This document shows, piece after piece, positions 1 to 8,246 of a stretch of DNA of 64,000 bases (its first letter is position 1; every line of letters begins with the position of its first letter). Origin of the DNA: JBBDYG01 sp040901765 (lineage in GTDB: Bacteria; Planctomycetota; Planctomycetia; Pirellulales; Lacipirellulaceae); the NCBI GenBank assembly GCA_040901765.1, contig JBBDYG010000040.1:310001-374000 (forward strand). The letters run 5' to 3'. Under the pieces are notes generated by a model. The model did not search any database, had not been told where the DNA came from, and saw only the letters and a program-made list of their open reading frames with translations. Position numbers and translations under genes: made by a program.

Positions 1-1
1 C

Positions 2-367
2 GAGCGCGGTCGGCAACAACTGAAGTTCGAATCGGAACTGAAGAAGCAAGGGCTTTCCGGTGCCGAGCGCCGCACCGAAGTCGAGCGGTGGAGGCTGCAA
101 AACCCCGCCCCCGCAGGTACGATCCACGACGTACTCGATCATATCGACCATATCGCCAAAGTGGCTGGCGTGGATCACGTGGGGATCGGCTCCGATTACG
201 ATGGCGTTACTTTGCTGCCCGTCCAGCTGGAGGACGTTTCAACCTATCCCTACATCACGCAGGGCCTGCTCGACCGCGGCTACTCCGCCGACGACATCCG
301 CAAAATCCTCGGCGGAAACGTGATGCGGGTGTGGAGTGAAGCGCATAAAGCCGCGGCCCGGGGGGGG
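2..367 (+). CDS. Membrane dipeptidase (peptidase M19), C-terminal part
   Basis: This is the last third or so of a renal-dipeptidase-type zinc peptidase, which hydrolyses dipeptides. The visible part contains the family stretch VDHVGIGSDYDG (the GSDFDG-type metal-site region) and the closing motif ILGGNVMRVW, which lies very near the C-terminus in this family. The start is outside the window. No stop codon is reached before the run of N at 368, so the last few residues are unknown and the G run before the gap may be misassembled. The family assignment is firm; substrate and cellular location cannot be read from this fragment. Confidence 0.85.
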
Positions 368-418
368 NNNNNNNNNNAGTGCCGCATCGCACGCGCGACC
401 ACCGGTCGCGGCTTTATG
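344..418. terminator. Palindromic region between convergent genes, interrupted by the assembly gap
   Basis: CATAAAGCCGCG (344-355) is repeated inverted as CGCGGCTTTATG (407-418), and the gap lies between the two arms. The right side also forms its own hairpin, CGCGACC-ACC-GGTCGCG (394-410), followed by GCTTTAT, a plausible rho-independent stop for the upstream gene. It lies between two convergent genes, so a bidirectional terminator is the natural reading. The true loop is not known because of the gap. Confidence 0.5.
368..377. other. Assembly gap (10 N)
   Basis: Ten undetermined bases, probably a scaffold-join placeholder of arbitrary length. They follow a run of G and lie inside an inverted repeat, so the gap is likely caused by a strong secondary structure. 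Confidence 0.97.
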
Positions 419-422
419 ACCG

Positions 423-2108
423 TCACAACCCCGCCGCCTTGCCGGGCACTCGCGGGTCGTGGACTCCGAGAAAAAAGCGCTCTTCGGGCAGCCAGCGGAT
501 CGCTTGCGTCACGCCGCCGGCGTCAAGCTCTTCCAGTTTGTGCCCGCGATCGAGCAGCCCGGACCTCACGTCGGCGTCGAGCTTCGCCTCGATAAACAGT
601 TGATCGGGCCGCCACTGGTGGTGAATTCGTGGCTGGGCCACGGCTTCATGCAGCGGCATCTCGAAGTCGATCTGCCGGACGATTGCCAGCAGCGCCTGGG
701 TGATTATCTTTGGGCCACCGGCCGCGCCGACGGTGAAGATCGGAACGCCATCCTTGAGCACAATCGTTGGCGACATGCTCGACAGCGGGCGCTTGCCCGG
801 CGCAATTGCGTTGTTTTCCGCGCCGATTAGCTTGTAGGCGTTCGGCATGCCGGGCTGGGCGGAGAAATCGTCCATCTCGTTGTTCAGCACCACACCGGTA
901 CCCGGCACGATTACCTTCGAGCCGAAGGTCGTGTTCACGGTGGCGGTGATGGCGACCCACGTTCCGTCGGCGTCGGCGGCCGAAATGTGCGTGGTGTGTT
1001 TGCCAAAGCTGTTGTCTTGCCAGCCGGGCGGCTGGCCGTGACTTTCCACGGTAATCGCCCGGTCGAGTTGAATCTTGCTCGCAAGTTCGCGCGCATATTT
1101 TTTATCGAGCAGGCCGCGCGGCACCGGCACAAAATCCGCATCGCCCAGCCAATAGGCACGATCGGCAAACGCCAGCTTCATCGCCTCGGCGACGACGTGT
1201 TGCGCCGACGCCGGCTCTTCGCTGTAAAGCTTCCCGAGGTCGAAGTTCTCCAGTATGTTTAGTATCTGCGCGACATGCAGGCCGCCCGAGCTAGGGGGCG
1301 GAAAGCCAACGATCGTATAGCCTCGATAGGTCGAAATAATCGGCTCGCGGCGTTTGGCTTCGTAGCCCGCGAAATCCTCAGCCGTCAGGATGCCGCCGTT
1401 GGATTGCATCCAATCCCCAATCTCTTGGGCGAACTGTCCGCGATAAAACCAAGGCGCTCCCTCCTCCGCAGTCTTCCGATAAGTGTTCGCCAAGTCGCTC
1501 TGTATTAACCGATGCCCCTGTTTCCACGGCTTGCCATTGGCGTCGAGATACACTGCCCGCGACGCCGGAAAACGCGCTAGGCTCTTCGCGGTGCTCTTAA
1601 TGTTGCGGGCCAGCATCCGGTCGACCTTGAACCCCTTCTCCGCCAACTCGGCTGCCGGCAGCAGAGCGTCGCCCAGCGACTTCTTGCCGGCAAGTTCCAG
1701 CGCCAGGCTGTACGCCGCGACCGCCCCGGGCGTGGCAATCGCCAGCGGTCCCGTGCGGCTCAACTCGGGGTCGGCTTTCCCGTCGCGTAGGTACATGTCT
1801 CGCGAGGCGGCGCCCGGGGCCATTTCGCGGCCATCGATCGCCAGAATAGTGCCGTCGGGCTGACGGATCAGCACAAAACATCCGCCCCCCAATCCGGAGT
1901 TATAGCCATCGACCACTCCCAGGGTCACCGCGGCTGCGATGGCCGCATCGACCGCGTTCCCGCCGCCTTGAAACGCCGCGATGCCCGCATCGGTCGCGAT
2001 CGGGTTGACCGTGGCCACCATGGCACGCGGCGAGGTTGCCTCGCCGCCGATCGCCGAGCCGGCGAACAGTCCGGTGCCGACCACCCACAACGCGATTAAT
2101 CGGAGCAT
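423..2108 (-). CDS. ggt: Gamma-glutamyltransferase (glutathione hydrolase), exported
   Basis: This 561-residue protein matches the whole gamma-glutamyltranspeptidase family: an N-terminal nucleophile enzyme that cuts itself into two subunits and cleaves gamma-glutamyl bonds of glutathione. The conserved autoprocessing site is visible as KH-TTHIS with Thr372 as the expected nucleophile, followed by the small-subunit motifs LNNEMDDF and PLSSMSPT. Residues 1-22 form a signal peptide, so it acts outside the cytoplasm. I chose the ATG at 2108 because AAGGAA lies about 8 bases upstream and the signal peptide then begins at residue 1; the frame stays open further upstream. It stands alone and converges on the dipeptidase, a plausible partner in peptide and glutathione salvage, though that link is inference. 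Confidence 0.93.
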   Translation of the reverse strand: MLRLIALWVVGTGLFAGSAIGGEATSPRAMVATVNPIATDAGIAAFQGGGNAVDAAIAAAVTLGVVDGYNSGLGGGCFVLIRQPDGTILAIDGREMAPGAASRDMYLRDGKADPELSRTGPLAIATPGAVAAYSLALELAGKKSLGDALLPAAELAEKGFKVDRMLARNIKSTAKSLARFPASRAVYLDANGKPWKQGHRLIQSDLANTYRKTAEEGAPWFYRGQFAQEIGDWMQSNGGILTAEDFAGYEAKRREPIISTYRGYTIVGFPPPSSGGLHVAQILNILENFDLGKLYSEEPASAQHVVAEAMKLAFADRAYWLGDADFVPVPRGLLDKKYARELASKIQLDRAITVESHGQPPGWQDNSFGKHTTHISAADADGTWVAITATVNTTFGSKVIVPGTGVVLNNEMDDFSAQPGMPNAYKLIGAENNAIAPGKRPLSSMSPTIVLKDGVPIFTVGAAGGPKIITQALLAIVRQIDFEMPLHEAVAQPRIHHQWRPDQLFIEAKLDADVRSGLLDRGHKLEELDAGGVTQAIRWLPEERFFLGVHDPRVPGKAAGL

Positions 2109-2377
2109 CTCTAAATTCCTTACGACGAGAGTTATTCGGTCGCCGCCCAAAGGCACACGATCAAACTGAATAGACGCCTCGCGGCACTTCCTTGGGACAG
2201 TATACCAGCATCCAAGTTTGCCGGGCGGCATCCACCGAGTAGCGTCCTAAGATAGCGTTGCTAAGAACGCCAACGGCTCAAGAAGTTATCGATGGCGCGG
2301 TTCTTAAATTCATCCAGCGAGCGGTCGTAGGTCGAGTAGCGAGAACCGATTCTGTCTTTGTACGTCGGTGGAACCAT

Positions 2378-2704
2378 TCAGAATTGTGGCTTGATGTGCA
2401 TAGCCCAAATCTGCTTTACTCTTTCCCCATCGGCCGCCGAAATGACCCCAATCCGCCCTATTAACAAAGACTGTTCGAGGCAATCGAGCCGTGACAGGCG
2501 AACCGTCGACTCCCGCCGTAAGCCAGATAGTTTTCATTCTGCCAGTGCAACATCGAACGACGAGCGTCGCTTGGCAGTCGTGACGGCAGCAGCAACGAGA
2601 TCGTCGCCGTCCAGCCAAAGTACCAGCACCGGGCGTTTCTTAGAACCGCTCGCGTTAGTGAACGGTATATCCGCGACCCAAAACTCACCCGGCTGAATAG
2701 TCAT
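2378..2704 (-). pseudogene. PemK/MazF-type toxin interrupted by one in-frame TGA
   Basis: Codons 1-56 read as a typical PemK/MazF-family mRNA endonuclease (GEFWVADIPFT, GSKKRPVLVL, VTTAKRRSSFDVAL). A TGA at 2534-2536 (codon 57) then ends the frame. The same frame resumes as family sequence after it (GLRRESTVRLSRLD, LEQSLLIGRIG) to a natural stop at 2378, giving 108 codons, the normal family length. Homologues usually have tryptophan at the interrupted position, so one TGG-to-TGA change explains it. The ATG at 2704, with AAGG 8 bases upstream, fits the start; an ATG at 2719 is also possible. It overlaps the antitoxin gene. A sequencing error or readthrough cannot be excluded. Confidence 0.75.
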
Positions 2705-2912
2705 CGTACAGGCCTTCATCCTCGGGTACGTAACTATTCAGAAACGCGGCATGATCGCGTAGCGGACCGTTTTGCACCGCTGGCTTCGCTGGCCGGATGG
2801 AAACCAACCAATGACCCGGCCCGAGAATTCCCGCCGCGTCCTCAGGCAGACTCAGCGGTTCTCCTGGCTGCAACTCGACATCGTAGGTGATTTCCGTGAG
2901 CTTGGAATGCAT
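2685..2912 (-). CDS. Antitoxin of the PemK module
   Basis: A 75-residue acidic protein that overlaps the start of the PemK-type toxin gene, the usual antitoxin-before-toxin order. Its C-terminal stretch LNSYVPEDEGLYDDY resembles the tail of small antitoxins seen with PemK toxins. No DNA-binding fold can be named with confidence. I prefer the ATG at 2912 because GGCGGAA precedes it; an upstream ATG at 2945 would overlap the end of the nucleotidyltransferase gene. With the toxin apparently dead, this gene may be a relic or may still regulate the operon. Confidence 0.65.
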   Translation of the reverse strand: MHSKLTEITYDVELQPGEPLSLPEDAAGILGPGHWLVSIRPAKPAVQNGPLRDHAAFLNSYVPEDEGLYDDYSAG

Positions 2913-2934
2913 CGTTATTCCGCCATGAGTAGCC

Positions 2935-3243
2935 TCAAGCCGCATACAGGAGCGTCCGGGTTGGCTCGATTGCTTCGCGAAAGTAGCGATTGCGAATGGC
3001 CCCGACCATTACTAAGTCGACGAGGCGAGAAAAGAGCGATTTTAACGATTCCAACAAGCCAAAATAGGCATCGGCGTGCTCGCCATCGGCCAGCGGCTCG
3101 AATTCGACTAGGAAATCTACGTCGCTTCGATCGGTATCGAAATGTTCTCCGACCGCCGAGCCAAATAGCTCTAACCGGCGCACATGGTATCGGCGGCAGA
3201 GATCAGTGATCTCGCCGCGATGGTGAGAGATGAATGGGTCCAT
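2935..3243 (-). CDS. MNT-type minimal nucleotidyltransferase
   Basis: A 102-residue protein with the nucleotidyltransferase beta signature: LFGSAVG at 27-33 and DRSDVDFLVEF at 38-48, so Ser29, Asp41 and Asp43 can form the metal site. Proteins of this type (MntA-like) are often the antitoxin half of HEPN/MNT pairs and adenylylate the HEPN toxin. No HEPN gene is seen on either side. It is instead the first gene of a three-gene run with the PemK-type antitoxin and toxin, overlapping the possible upstream start of the antitoxin. Family assignment is firm; its partner is unknown. Confidence 0.8.
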   Translation of the reverse strand: MDPFISHHRGEITDLCRRYHVRRLELFGSAVGEHFDTDRSDVDFLVEFEPLADGEHADAYFGLLESLKSLFSRLVDLVMVGAIRNRYFREAIEPTRTLLYAA

Positions 3244-3759
3244 ACGAGAATCGTAGCACGCCCAGCCAAAAGCGTCAAAAATGAGGTTGTCCTACGTCGC
3301 GATAGGCAGAAGTAGACGCGAGCAGTGTGGTAAGCGGACGTCGTACTTCCAAGGTGTCGCGCGGAGCCGGCGATTTAGAGAAACAGAACCCCGAACTCCA
3401 TCGACGCTATTGTAACACGCTGCGTCCCCGTATTTTCCGCGGGAAAGCTTTTTCCGAGCGAAATGCCCGACAACCTGTTCGGCAACCGCTGGCCCAGCAA
3501 GTTGGCAGCCCCCTGCCATGCCCAGTTCCCCCCCTGGCTGGTTGACACTCATTTCGCCCCATGGGTAGGATGCAAGTGTTAGTGTCCACGGAACAGAATT
3601 CGAGAGAGCAAGCTACTCCGGTCCCGCGCCTCCGCGGAAGGTTCCGGTCGCTTGCCGGCAATTCGGCGCTTGGAATCGGTCCACCTGCTGGCTCGGCGGG
3701 TGAGTCCTCGTTCGCGTTGCTCTCGGGTATGGAGGCATTGGCTGTCGCCACGCGGTCCC
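3244..3759. other. Non-coding stretch without a convincing gene
   Basis: About 500 bases between divergently transcribed genes. Open frames here have no family features and no good ribosome sites. It should hold promoters for the MNT operon and for the large + strand cluster, but no clear -35/-10 pair stands out. Confidence 0.5.
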
Positions 3760-5439
3760 ATGTACGTACCTTTGACCATGGTCGTCCGCGTATTCCATGC
3801 CGCTTTCGCGTGCCGTTCGAGGGCGCTCTTTTGCCGACGCGGTCCTTTGCTAACCATCGCAATTCTGTGTGCGGTGATTCGACCGGCGAGTGCGGTCTCG
3901 CCCGAAAGCCCCGAGGTAATCGAGCTTGTCAATCTGGGGCTTAAGCATCTCGAAACCAAGAGTCACCAATATCTCGGCGGGAAGTGCCTGATCGGGTTGT
4001 GCTTTCTGAAAACAGGAAAACCAGACCACCCGCGAGTCGCCGAAGCCCTGGCTGCCTGCCAAAAGGCCGCCGCCGGTGGCGGAGGCCCCGCAAACTTCAT
4101 CCAAATGGGTGAAGACTGGGTCTACAGCAACGGCATCGCGATCATTTTTTTGTGCGAGCTTGATGCCAAGCGCCATGCCGAGCTGGTGCGATTCTTTGTC
4201 GACGCGATGAAGGCGCGACAAAAACCGGATGGTTCCTGGGGCTACAACAGTCGCGTAAGCGGCGACACGTCACAGACCCAGTACGGCGCGCTCGCCTATT
4301 GGGAGGCGCACCGTCGCGGCTTCGCGGTGGAACCCGCTTCGGTCGAGAACGCCGCCCGCTGGCTCGGAAAGGTTCAAGACCCTTCGGGGGGCTGGTCCTA
4401 CAACGGAACCATGGCGACCACGTCCCAGCGCGTTCCTCAAACGCCTCCATCGGACATCACTTGCTCGCGCGTCGCGGCCAGCATCGGCAGCGCGCTGATT
4501 TGTGCCGACCTGTTTGGACTGCTGCGAGCGGGCGCTCAGGACGAGGGCTCGGACGGTACCCTTCCGACGGCACTGAAAGAGTCGCTCGCCGAAAAGGAGG
4601 TCAAACTACCGCCGCTGCGCTCCTCCACGCTCGATCGCGGAACCTTGTTTGAGACGATCGCGCTCGGCGATCAATGGATGGACAAGAATTACAAGGTATC
4701 GATCGATCATTACACGTCGTACTACATGTATGCACTAGAGCGTTACAAGAGCTTTCAAGAACTGCAAACCGGCATCACGCCCGAGGAACCCGATTGGTAC
4801 AACAACGGGTACGAATACCTCAAGGAGTCGCAGAAGCAACCCGGCGTGTGGGAAACTGGTTGCGGTCCCGAGGTCGACACCGCTTTCTCGATTCTCTTTC
4901 TGCTGCGTTCCACGCAGAAGGCGATCCGCCAGAGCCTTGGCGAAGGGACGCTGTTATCGGGCCGAGGTCTGCCGACGAATCTTTCTCGCGTCAAGCTCAA
5001 GGATGGTCAGTTGGTGGTGGAACAGACCAAAACCCAAGTCAGCGAACTGCTTAACTTGTTGGACGACGAACAGCAAGCGAGTCTCGACGCCCTAGTGAGT
5101 GACGACTCCGCGCTGATCGTGTCCGATGTCGATGCGGCGAGCGCGCGCCGGCTGCAGCAGGTCGTCCGCTCCGGTTCCCCTGAGGCCCGGCTGCTGGCCG
5201 TCCGGGCGTTGAGCCGAACTGCCGAATTAGACTACGTTCCCACACTGATCTATGCTCTGACCGATCCCGATCGTCGGGTCGTGCGCGAGGCCGATTTGGG
5301 CCTGCGATTCGTCAGTCGAAGATTCTCCGGAGTGGGCCTCTCCGAGCAGTTCACCGATCGCGAGCGATACGACGTGATCGACCGCTGGAAGTCTTGGTAC
5401 CGCCTGCTTCGACCCGAGGCGCTAATTCCCACGGAGTAA
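3760..5439 (+). CDS. Secreted squalene-cyclase/prenyltransferase-repeat protein with HEAT-like C-terminus
   Basis: About 559 residues. After a signal peptide (ending near PASA-VSPE) come alpha/alpha-barrel repeats of the squalene-cyclase/prenyltransferase type, seen as the QW-like motifs KPDGSWGYN and DPSGGWSYN and the DTAFSILFLLR repeat end. The catalytic DxDD motif of squalene-hopene cyclases is absent, so it is probably a scaffold or polysaccharide/terpenoid-binding protein rather than a cyclase. The last 80 residues look HEAT-like. The start is uncertain: ATG at 3760 or 3778 gives a sensible signal peptide, and the frame also opens at a TTG at 3652. It is the first gene of the ExbB/ExbD cluster, an arrangement recurrent in planctomycetes. 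Confidence 0.8.
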   Translation: MYVPLTMVVRVFHAAFACRSRALFCRRGPLLTIAILCAVIRPASAVSPESPEVIELVNLGLKHLETKSHQYLGGKCLIGLCFLKTGKPDHPRVAEALAACQKAAAGGGGPANFIQMGEDWVYSNGIAIIFLCELDAKRHAELVRFFVDAMKARQKPDGSWGYNSRVSGDTSQTQYGALAYWEAHRRGFAVEPASVENAARWLGKVQDPSGGWSYNGTMATTSQRVPQTPPSDITCSRVAASIGSALICADLFGLLRAGAQDEGSDGTLPTALKESLAEKEVKLPPLRSSTLDRGTLFETIALGDQWMDKNYKVSIDHYTSYYMYALERYKSFQELQTGITPEEPDWYNNGYEYLKESQKQPGVWETGCGPEVDTAFSILFLLRSTQKAIRQSLGEGTLLSGRGLPTNLSRVKLKDGQLVVEQTKTQVSELLNLLDDEQQASLDALVSDDSALIVSDVDAASARRLQQVVRSGSPEARLLAVRALSRTAELDYVPTLIYALTDPDRRVVREADLGLRFVSRRFSGVGLSEQFTDRERYDVIDRWKSWYRLLRPEALIPTE

Positions 5440-5482
5440 CTCGTTTGGTCCGATTTGACCGAAGTCTGGCTCGCAACGAATT

Positions 5483-6364
5483 ATGACCTCAGCATCAGCC
5501 CCCAGTTCATCGCCCGCAGCGCCCCATCGCCGACATTATCAGTTGGGCGTGAATTCTTACGATCGCGCCTCGAGCATGTTGGTCTCGCTGCTGATTATGG
5601 TGGGAGTCACCGTCGGGGGGCTACTAATCATTTACTTTGCCCGGCAGTTGATGTTGTCTCAGGTTGCAATTCCCGTACAGCCCGTGTCATTGGGCGGGCG
5701 CCCCCCCGACGCGGCGCTGGGCATTGCCCGCGACATTGAGCCGCCCGGCCTGGAAGATGCGCCGGATTTAAATGAACCGCAACTCCAAGACACGCTGAAC
5801 ACGCTGACCGAGTCGCTCAATTCGAGCGCGGCATTGCTCTCCGACGAAATGATCGACAATGCGGCGGAAGCCGGCCGTGGGTCCGGGCTGGGCGATAGTC
5901 GCGCCGTAGGCGCGGGCGGGGACGGCGACTATTCGCGAGATCCTGTCCGCGAAGTGAAGTACAAACCCGCCACCCTGGCCGAGTACGCGGAGTATCTCGA
6001 TTACTTCAAGTTTGAACTGGGCGTATTCGGCGGGCAGGATGACAACGTCTATTATGCGTATAATCTGGGCAAGCGGCAGCCTGACGTGCGTACTGCCAAG
6101 CCGCCCGATAACCGATTGCTATTCCTGTCCGCAGGCACCCCGCTGGAGGGTCTCGACCGGCAGCTCGTGGGCAAGGCGGGGATCGGCGGGCGCGGCCGAT
6201 ACGTGGCCCAGTTCTGCTCGCCCGAGACGGAGCAAATCCTGCTGGGCCTCGAACAGCAACGCGCCGGAGAACGCACGCGCGAACAGATCAAGCGAACCGT
6301 CTTTCGGGTGACCCGCGAAGGTTCCGAGTTCCAATTCAGCATTGAAGAACAGACCTACTTATAG
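5483..6364 (+). CDS. Single-pass membrane protein of the ExbB/ExbD cluster
   Basis: A 293-residue protein with a short cytoplasmic N-terminus, one membrane segment at residues 32-52 and a long periplasmic tail. The tail has a low-complexity acidic/glycine region and then a folded-looking C-terminal half. I recognise no named domain. Topology and position, directly upstream of the proton channel genes, recall TonB or a MotB-like coupling partner, but no TonB C-terminal motif is visible, so this is a guess from context. It lies 43 bases after the repeat protein and 56 before exbB, presumably in one operon. Confidence 0.7.
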   Translation: MTSASAPSSSPAAPHRRHYQLGVNSYDRASSMLVSLLIMVGVTVGGLLIIYFARQLMLSQVAIPVQPVSLGGRPPDAALGIARDIEPPGLEDAPDLNEPQLQDTLNTLTESLNSSAALLSDEMIDNAAEAGRGSGLGDSRAVGAGGDGDYSRDPVREVKYKPATLAEYAEYLDYFKFELGVFGGQDDNVYYAYNLGKRQPDVRTAKPPDNRLLFLSAGTPLEGLDRQLVGKAGIGGRGRYVAQFCSPETEQILLGLEQQRAGERTREQIKRTVFRVTREGSEFQFSIEEQTYL

Positions 6365-6420
6365 CGACCCAGGCTGGCCGCTGCGTCAGGTTATTCACAA
6401 ACACAATAAGATCAGAATCC

Positions 6421-7053
6421 ATGGATACACTTTATTGGCTGATTGGCGTATTGACTTACGGCGCTATCGCGTTAGTCGCCCTGTGGGGCGCCTTCTGCTT
6501 GATTCTCGTTTGGCGACGGGTTGCTCAGACGCGATTCCGCAGTCCCGACGCGCAGGAGGAATTTCTCGATGAGCTTGATTCGCACCTTGCGCGCCGAGAC
6601 TTCGAAGGAGCAGCCGCGCTGTGCGAGGATGATCGCCGGGCTTTGCCGCAACTCGCGCTCTATGCCATTGAAAACCGCGACCTTGGCCCGGCCCGCGTGC
6701 AGAAGCGTTTGATCGAGCGATTTCAGCAGGACGTGCTGGCCGACATTGAGCATCGCCTGAGTTGGGTTGGTACCGTCATCAAAAGCGCACCGATGCTGGG
6801 ACTGTTCGGCACGGTGACCGGCATGATGGCGGCCTTCGGCAATCTCAGCAAGGGCGGCAGCGTCAATCAAACGAAAATGGCCGAGGACATCATGTTTGCC
6901 CTCATCACTACCGCCTTGGGGCTGGCGATCGCCATGCCGCTAATCATCGGGTTGGCCAGCATCAATGTGCGATTGCGTAAGATGGAAGACTCCGTTGCCG
7001 CGGGCATGTCACGCATGCTGGAGACATTCCGCGCGGTGCTCTCGCGTTCTTGA
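6421..7053 (+). CDS. MotA/TolQ/ExbB proton channel family protein
   Basis: A 210-residue inner-membrane protein with the ExbB/TolQ layout: one N-terminal membrane helix (about 4-31), a cytoplasmic loop and two C-terminal helices. The family motif regions are clear: SAPMLGLFGTVTGMMAAF before helix 2 and MFALITTALGLAIAMPL in helix 3. With the two ExbD-like proteins downstream it should form a proton-conducting stator that powers work in the envelope. The partner that receives the energy is not TolA or a recognisable TonB here. Confidence 0.93.
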   Translation: MDTLYWLIGVLTYGAIALVALWGAFCLILVWRRVAQTRFRSPDAQEEFLDELDSHLARRDFEGAAALCEDDRRALPQLALYAIENRDLGPARVQKRLIERFQQDVLADIEHRLSWVGTVIKSAPMLGLFGTVTGMMAAFGNLSKGGSVNQTKMAEDIMFALITTALGLAIAMPLIIGLASINVRLRKMEDSVAAGMSRMLETFRAVLSRS

Positions 7054-7074
7054 ACGAGACGGAAAGGCCGAACG

Positions 7075-7572
7075 ATGAACGACAACGATGCCACAGCCGA
7101 GCATGAAGGAGACGACGAGACGATTGCTCTTTCCAAGCGCTCGCGCCCGGCGGACAAGGAAATGGACATCACTCCGATGATCGATATGACCTTCCTGCTC
7201 CTCATTTACTTTCTGGTTGCCGCGCAGCCGGACCAGAACACCTCGGTTGCGCTGCCCAAAGCAATGCACGGGACGACCGTGGCGCAGCTTGAGGCGGTGG
7301 TGTTTACGATCGGCCAAGGCGGCCCGAATTCGGCGCCGGTTTATTCCGGCGACGGCATGCGACCCGAGTTTGCCTTGCCCGATGCGCCCCAAGAACGAGA
7401 GAAACAGATGCAGGAGGCCGTCGAAAAAGGCGTTCGGCAGGACCAACGCGACGTGGTGATCAAGGCCGACAAAGCCGTGCTCCACCGCGAAGTGGCGCGG
7501 GTTATCAAAACCGTTTCCAAAGTGGAAGGAATACAGATTCATCTCGCGGTACTCGAAACCGACGAGCGGTGA
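7075..7572 (+). CDS. ExbD/TolR family biopolymer transport protein (first copy)
   Basis: A 165-residue protein with one N-terminal membrane helix (about 36-50) and a periplasmic domain. The stretch MDITPMIDMTFLLLIYFLV carries Asp37, which matches the protonatable aspartate of ExbD/TolR. It begins 21 bases after exbB. The periplasmic domain differs strongly from that of the second ExbD at 7689, so the two copies probably form a heteromer or contact different partners. Confidence 0.93.
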   Translation: MNDNDATAEHEGDDETIALSKRSRPADKEMDITPMIDMTFLLLIYFLVAAQPDQNTSVALPKAMHGTTVAQLEAVVFTIGQGGPNSAPVYSGDGMRPEFALPDAPQEREKQMQEAVEKGVRQDQRDVVIKADKAVLHREVARVIKTVSKVEGIQIHLAVLETDER

Positions 7573-7588
7573 GATTGGAGGCCGCCGG

Positions 7589-7642
7589 CTGTCAGCTATC
7601 GGCCAGAAGAACGCGTGCGACGTTCTGGCCGACAGCCGACAG
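7589..7642. repeat. 20-base imperfect inverted repeat between the two exbD genes
   Basis: Arm 7589-7608 pairs with arm 7623-7642 at 18 of 20 positions (core TCGGCCAGAA / TTCTGGCCGA), with a 14-base loop. There is no T-run after it. It could be a transcript-processing or attenuation hairpin inside the operon, or a mobile palindromic repeat. Confidence 0.75.
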
Positions 7643-7655
7643 CCGATAGCCAACA
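7628..7655. repeat. Heptamer tandem repeat (GCCGACA type)
   Basis: Four head-to-tail 7-base units, GCCGACA, GCCGACA, GCCGATA and GCCAACA, with a decayed fifth unit after them. The array forms the right arm of the inverted repeat above. Compare the other 7-base arrays at 8221, 29895, 45679 and 53386. Confidence 0.8.
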
Positions 7656-7688
7656 GCCACACGGGAGTTTCGCCCAGGCGAGCCAAAC

Positions 7689-8180
7689 ATGAGCGAGGAA
7701 GAACGCCCGTTTGACGATGAGTATCATCACGTCCCGGGCGAAAGGAAGATTGACGATGAGATGGATATGACGCCGATGGTCGACGTCACGTTTCTGCTGC
7801 TCGTCTTTTTCATGGTGACGGCGGCGTTTGCATTGCAAATGGCAATTCAGATTCCGCCCGTGACCGACGACGCCTCGCCAACGCAAACCGCCGAAGACTT
7901 GGAAAAGGATTCTGTTGTGGTTCGTGTCGATGGTGACAACATCTATTGGGTCGGTGCTCCGCTGTGGGCGGACGAACAAAAGGCCCCCAGTGTCCAAGAG
8001 ATGTGGTCCAAGGTTCGCGAGGCCCGCAAAGGCGGCAGTTCGGGGGCGGGGCCGTCCCGAATGCTCGTGCAAGCCAATGGCGACGCGACCCACGACCGAG
8101 TCGTGGCCGCGCTGGATGCCGGCTCCGCCAACGGCATGGAAGAAATTCGCCTGTTAAGCTACGAGGACGGCGACTTGTGA
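7689..8180 (+). CDS. ExbD/TolR family biopolymer transport protein (second copy)
   Basis: A 163-residue ExbD-like protein with one membrane helix near residues 31-48. MDMTPMVDVTFLLLVFFMV places Asp32 at the conserved protonatable position. It follows the first exbD after a 116-base spacer that holds a hairpin repeat. Paired divergent ExbD proteins are common in planctomycete clusters of this type. The C-terminal domain is short and likely faces the periplasm. Confidence 0.92.
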   Translation: MSEEERPFDDEYHHVPGERKIDDEMDMTPMVDVTFLLLVFFMVTAAFALQMAIQIPPVTDDASPTQTAEDLEKDSVVVRVDGDNIYWVGAPLWADEQKAPSVQEMWSKVREARKGGSSGAGPSRMLVQANGDATHDRVVAALDAGSANGMEEIRLLSYEDGDL

Positions 8181-8220
8181 CAGTCTTCACTTGCACCCTA
8201 ACCGCAACTTTCCTTATTTC

Positions 8221-8241
8221 CGACCTCCGACCTCTGACCCC
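8221..8241. repeat. Heptamer tandem repeat (CGACCTC type)
   Basis: Three 7-base units, CGACCTC, CGACCTC and TGACCCC, fill most of the short spacer in front of the next start codon at 8247. No purine-rich ribosome site is visible for that gene, as the array occupies its place. Confidence 0.6.
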
Positions 8242-8246
8242 CCAGA

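Noticed and set aside
3760..5439. Functional squalene-hopene cyclase
   Set aside because: QW-like repeats are present but no DxDD catalytic motif, and the protein has a signal peptide and HEAT-like tail.
7628..7655. CRISPR array
   Set aside because: Units are 7 bases, contiguous and without spacers, and no cas gene is present.
7009..7686. 225-codon open frame on the - strand across the ExbD gene
   Set aside because: Antisense to two strongly supported genes with no ribosome site and skewed composition; a high-GC shadow. The same holds for 13523-14221 (-), 15346-16050 (+), 46936-47877 (+) and 57575-58387 (-).
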